Origin: Nitrospirota bacterium
Lineage (GTDB): Bacteria > Nitrospirota > Nitrospiria > SBBL01 > Manganitrophaceae
DNA length: 6,087 nucleotides
Reading direction: 5' to 3'
NCBI GenBank assembly: GCA_023248505.1
Contig: JAHFEM010000130.1
Span: forward strand, 1 to 6,087
Position numbers and translations under genes: made by a program. This document shows, in pieces, positions 6,012 through 6,087 of this stretch (position 1 is the first letter of the stretch; every line of letters begins with the position of its first letter). The notes under the pieces are model-generated. The model was not told the origin of the DNA. It did not search any database and was given only the letters and a program-made list of their open reading frames with translations.

Positions 6012-6087
6012 ATGCATCGGATTCTGCTGAACGACAAGGGGGCGACCCTGGTTGAACTTATGTTCTCGGCGATGATTCTAATCGTCG
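6012..6087 (+). CDS. Third prepilin-like protein, N-terminus only (PilW/GspJ-like by position)
   Basis: The last 25 codons in the window encode a prepilin start: leader MHRILLNDKG, then A-T-L-V-E with Glu at +5, followed by a hydrophobic stretch (LMFSAMILIV). The ATG at 6012 follows the pilV stop by 11 nt, with GGGGG (6002-6006) as a weak ribosome binding site. Ala at mature +1 differs from the usual Phe. After fimT and pilV the expected next gene is pilW, but so little is visible that pilX or a gspJ-like gene cannot be excluded. Confidence 0.75.
   Translation, partial: MHRILLNDKGATLVELMFSAMILIV

Overview
The window holds a type IV pilus (T4P) assembly and regulation locus from a Gram-negative bacterium, divergent from a phospholipid-synthesis gene. 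Base composition is mildly GC-rich by eye. The PilD/PilS/PilR/minor-pilin content fits an environmental lineage such as Nitrospirota, Desulfobacterota or a neighbouring phylum. That placement is a loose inference; nothing in the window fixes the taxon.

Layout: (1) 1-440, minus strand: the N-terminal part of gpsA (glycerol-3-phosphate dehydrogenase), cut by the window edge. (2) 441-847: a ~400-bp divergent intergenic region with a good sigma70-type promoter facing gpsA, a perfect 7+1+7 dyad just downstream of its predicted start, and several weaker dyads. (3) 848-1612: pilD, prepilin peptidase/N-methyltransferase. (4) 1710-3509 and 3517-4896: a histidine kinase and an NtrC-family sigma54-dependent response regulator, separated by 7 bp, best called PilS and PilR. 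(5) 4897-5144: an intergenic region with a textbook sigma54 promoter (TGGCAC-N5-TTGCT, 5050-5065), a possible upstream activator site or weak terminator, and a 5' leader that can fold into a hairpin. (6) 5145 to the window end: a minor-pilin operon of fimT/gspH-like, pilV/gspI-like and the first 25 codons of a third prepilin, probably pilW/gspJ-like.

How the genes work together: PilS would sense an extracytoplasmic signal and phosphorylate PilR. PilR carries an intact GAFTGA loop and can therefore activate RNA polymerase-sigma54. The only convincing sigma54 promoter in the window lies directly after pilR and in front of the minor pilins, so the simplest reading is a cis-encoded switch controlling pilus-priming subunits. 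PilD would cleave and methylate each of the three prepilins, all of which have the G|xxxxE processing site.

The most interesting points are the regulator-promoter-minor-pilin arrangement, a PilS with an extracytoplasmic sensor domain instead of the classical six-helix membrane domain, and the structured leader of the minor-pilin mRNA. I see no mobile elements, CRISPR arrays, tRNA or rRNA genes, and nothing that amounts to a wholly new system.
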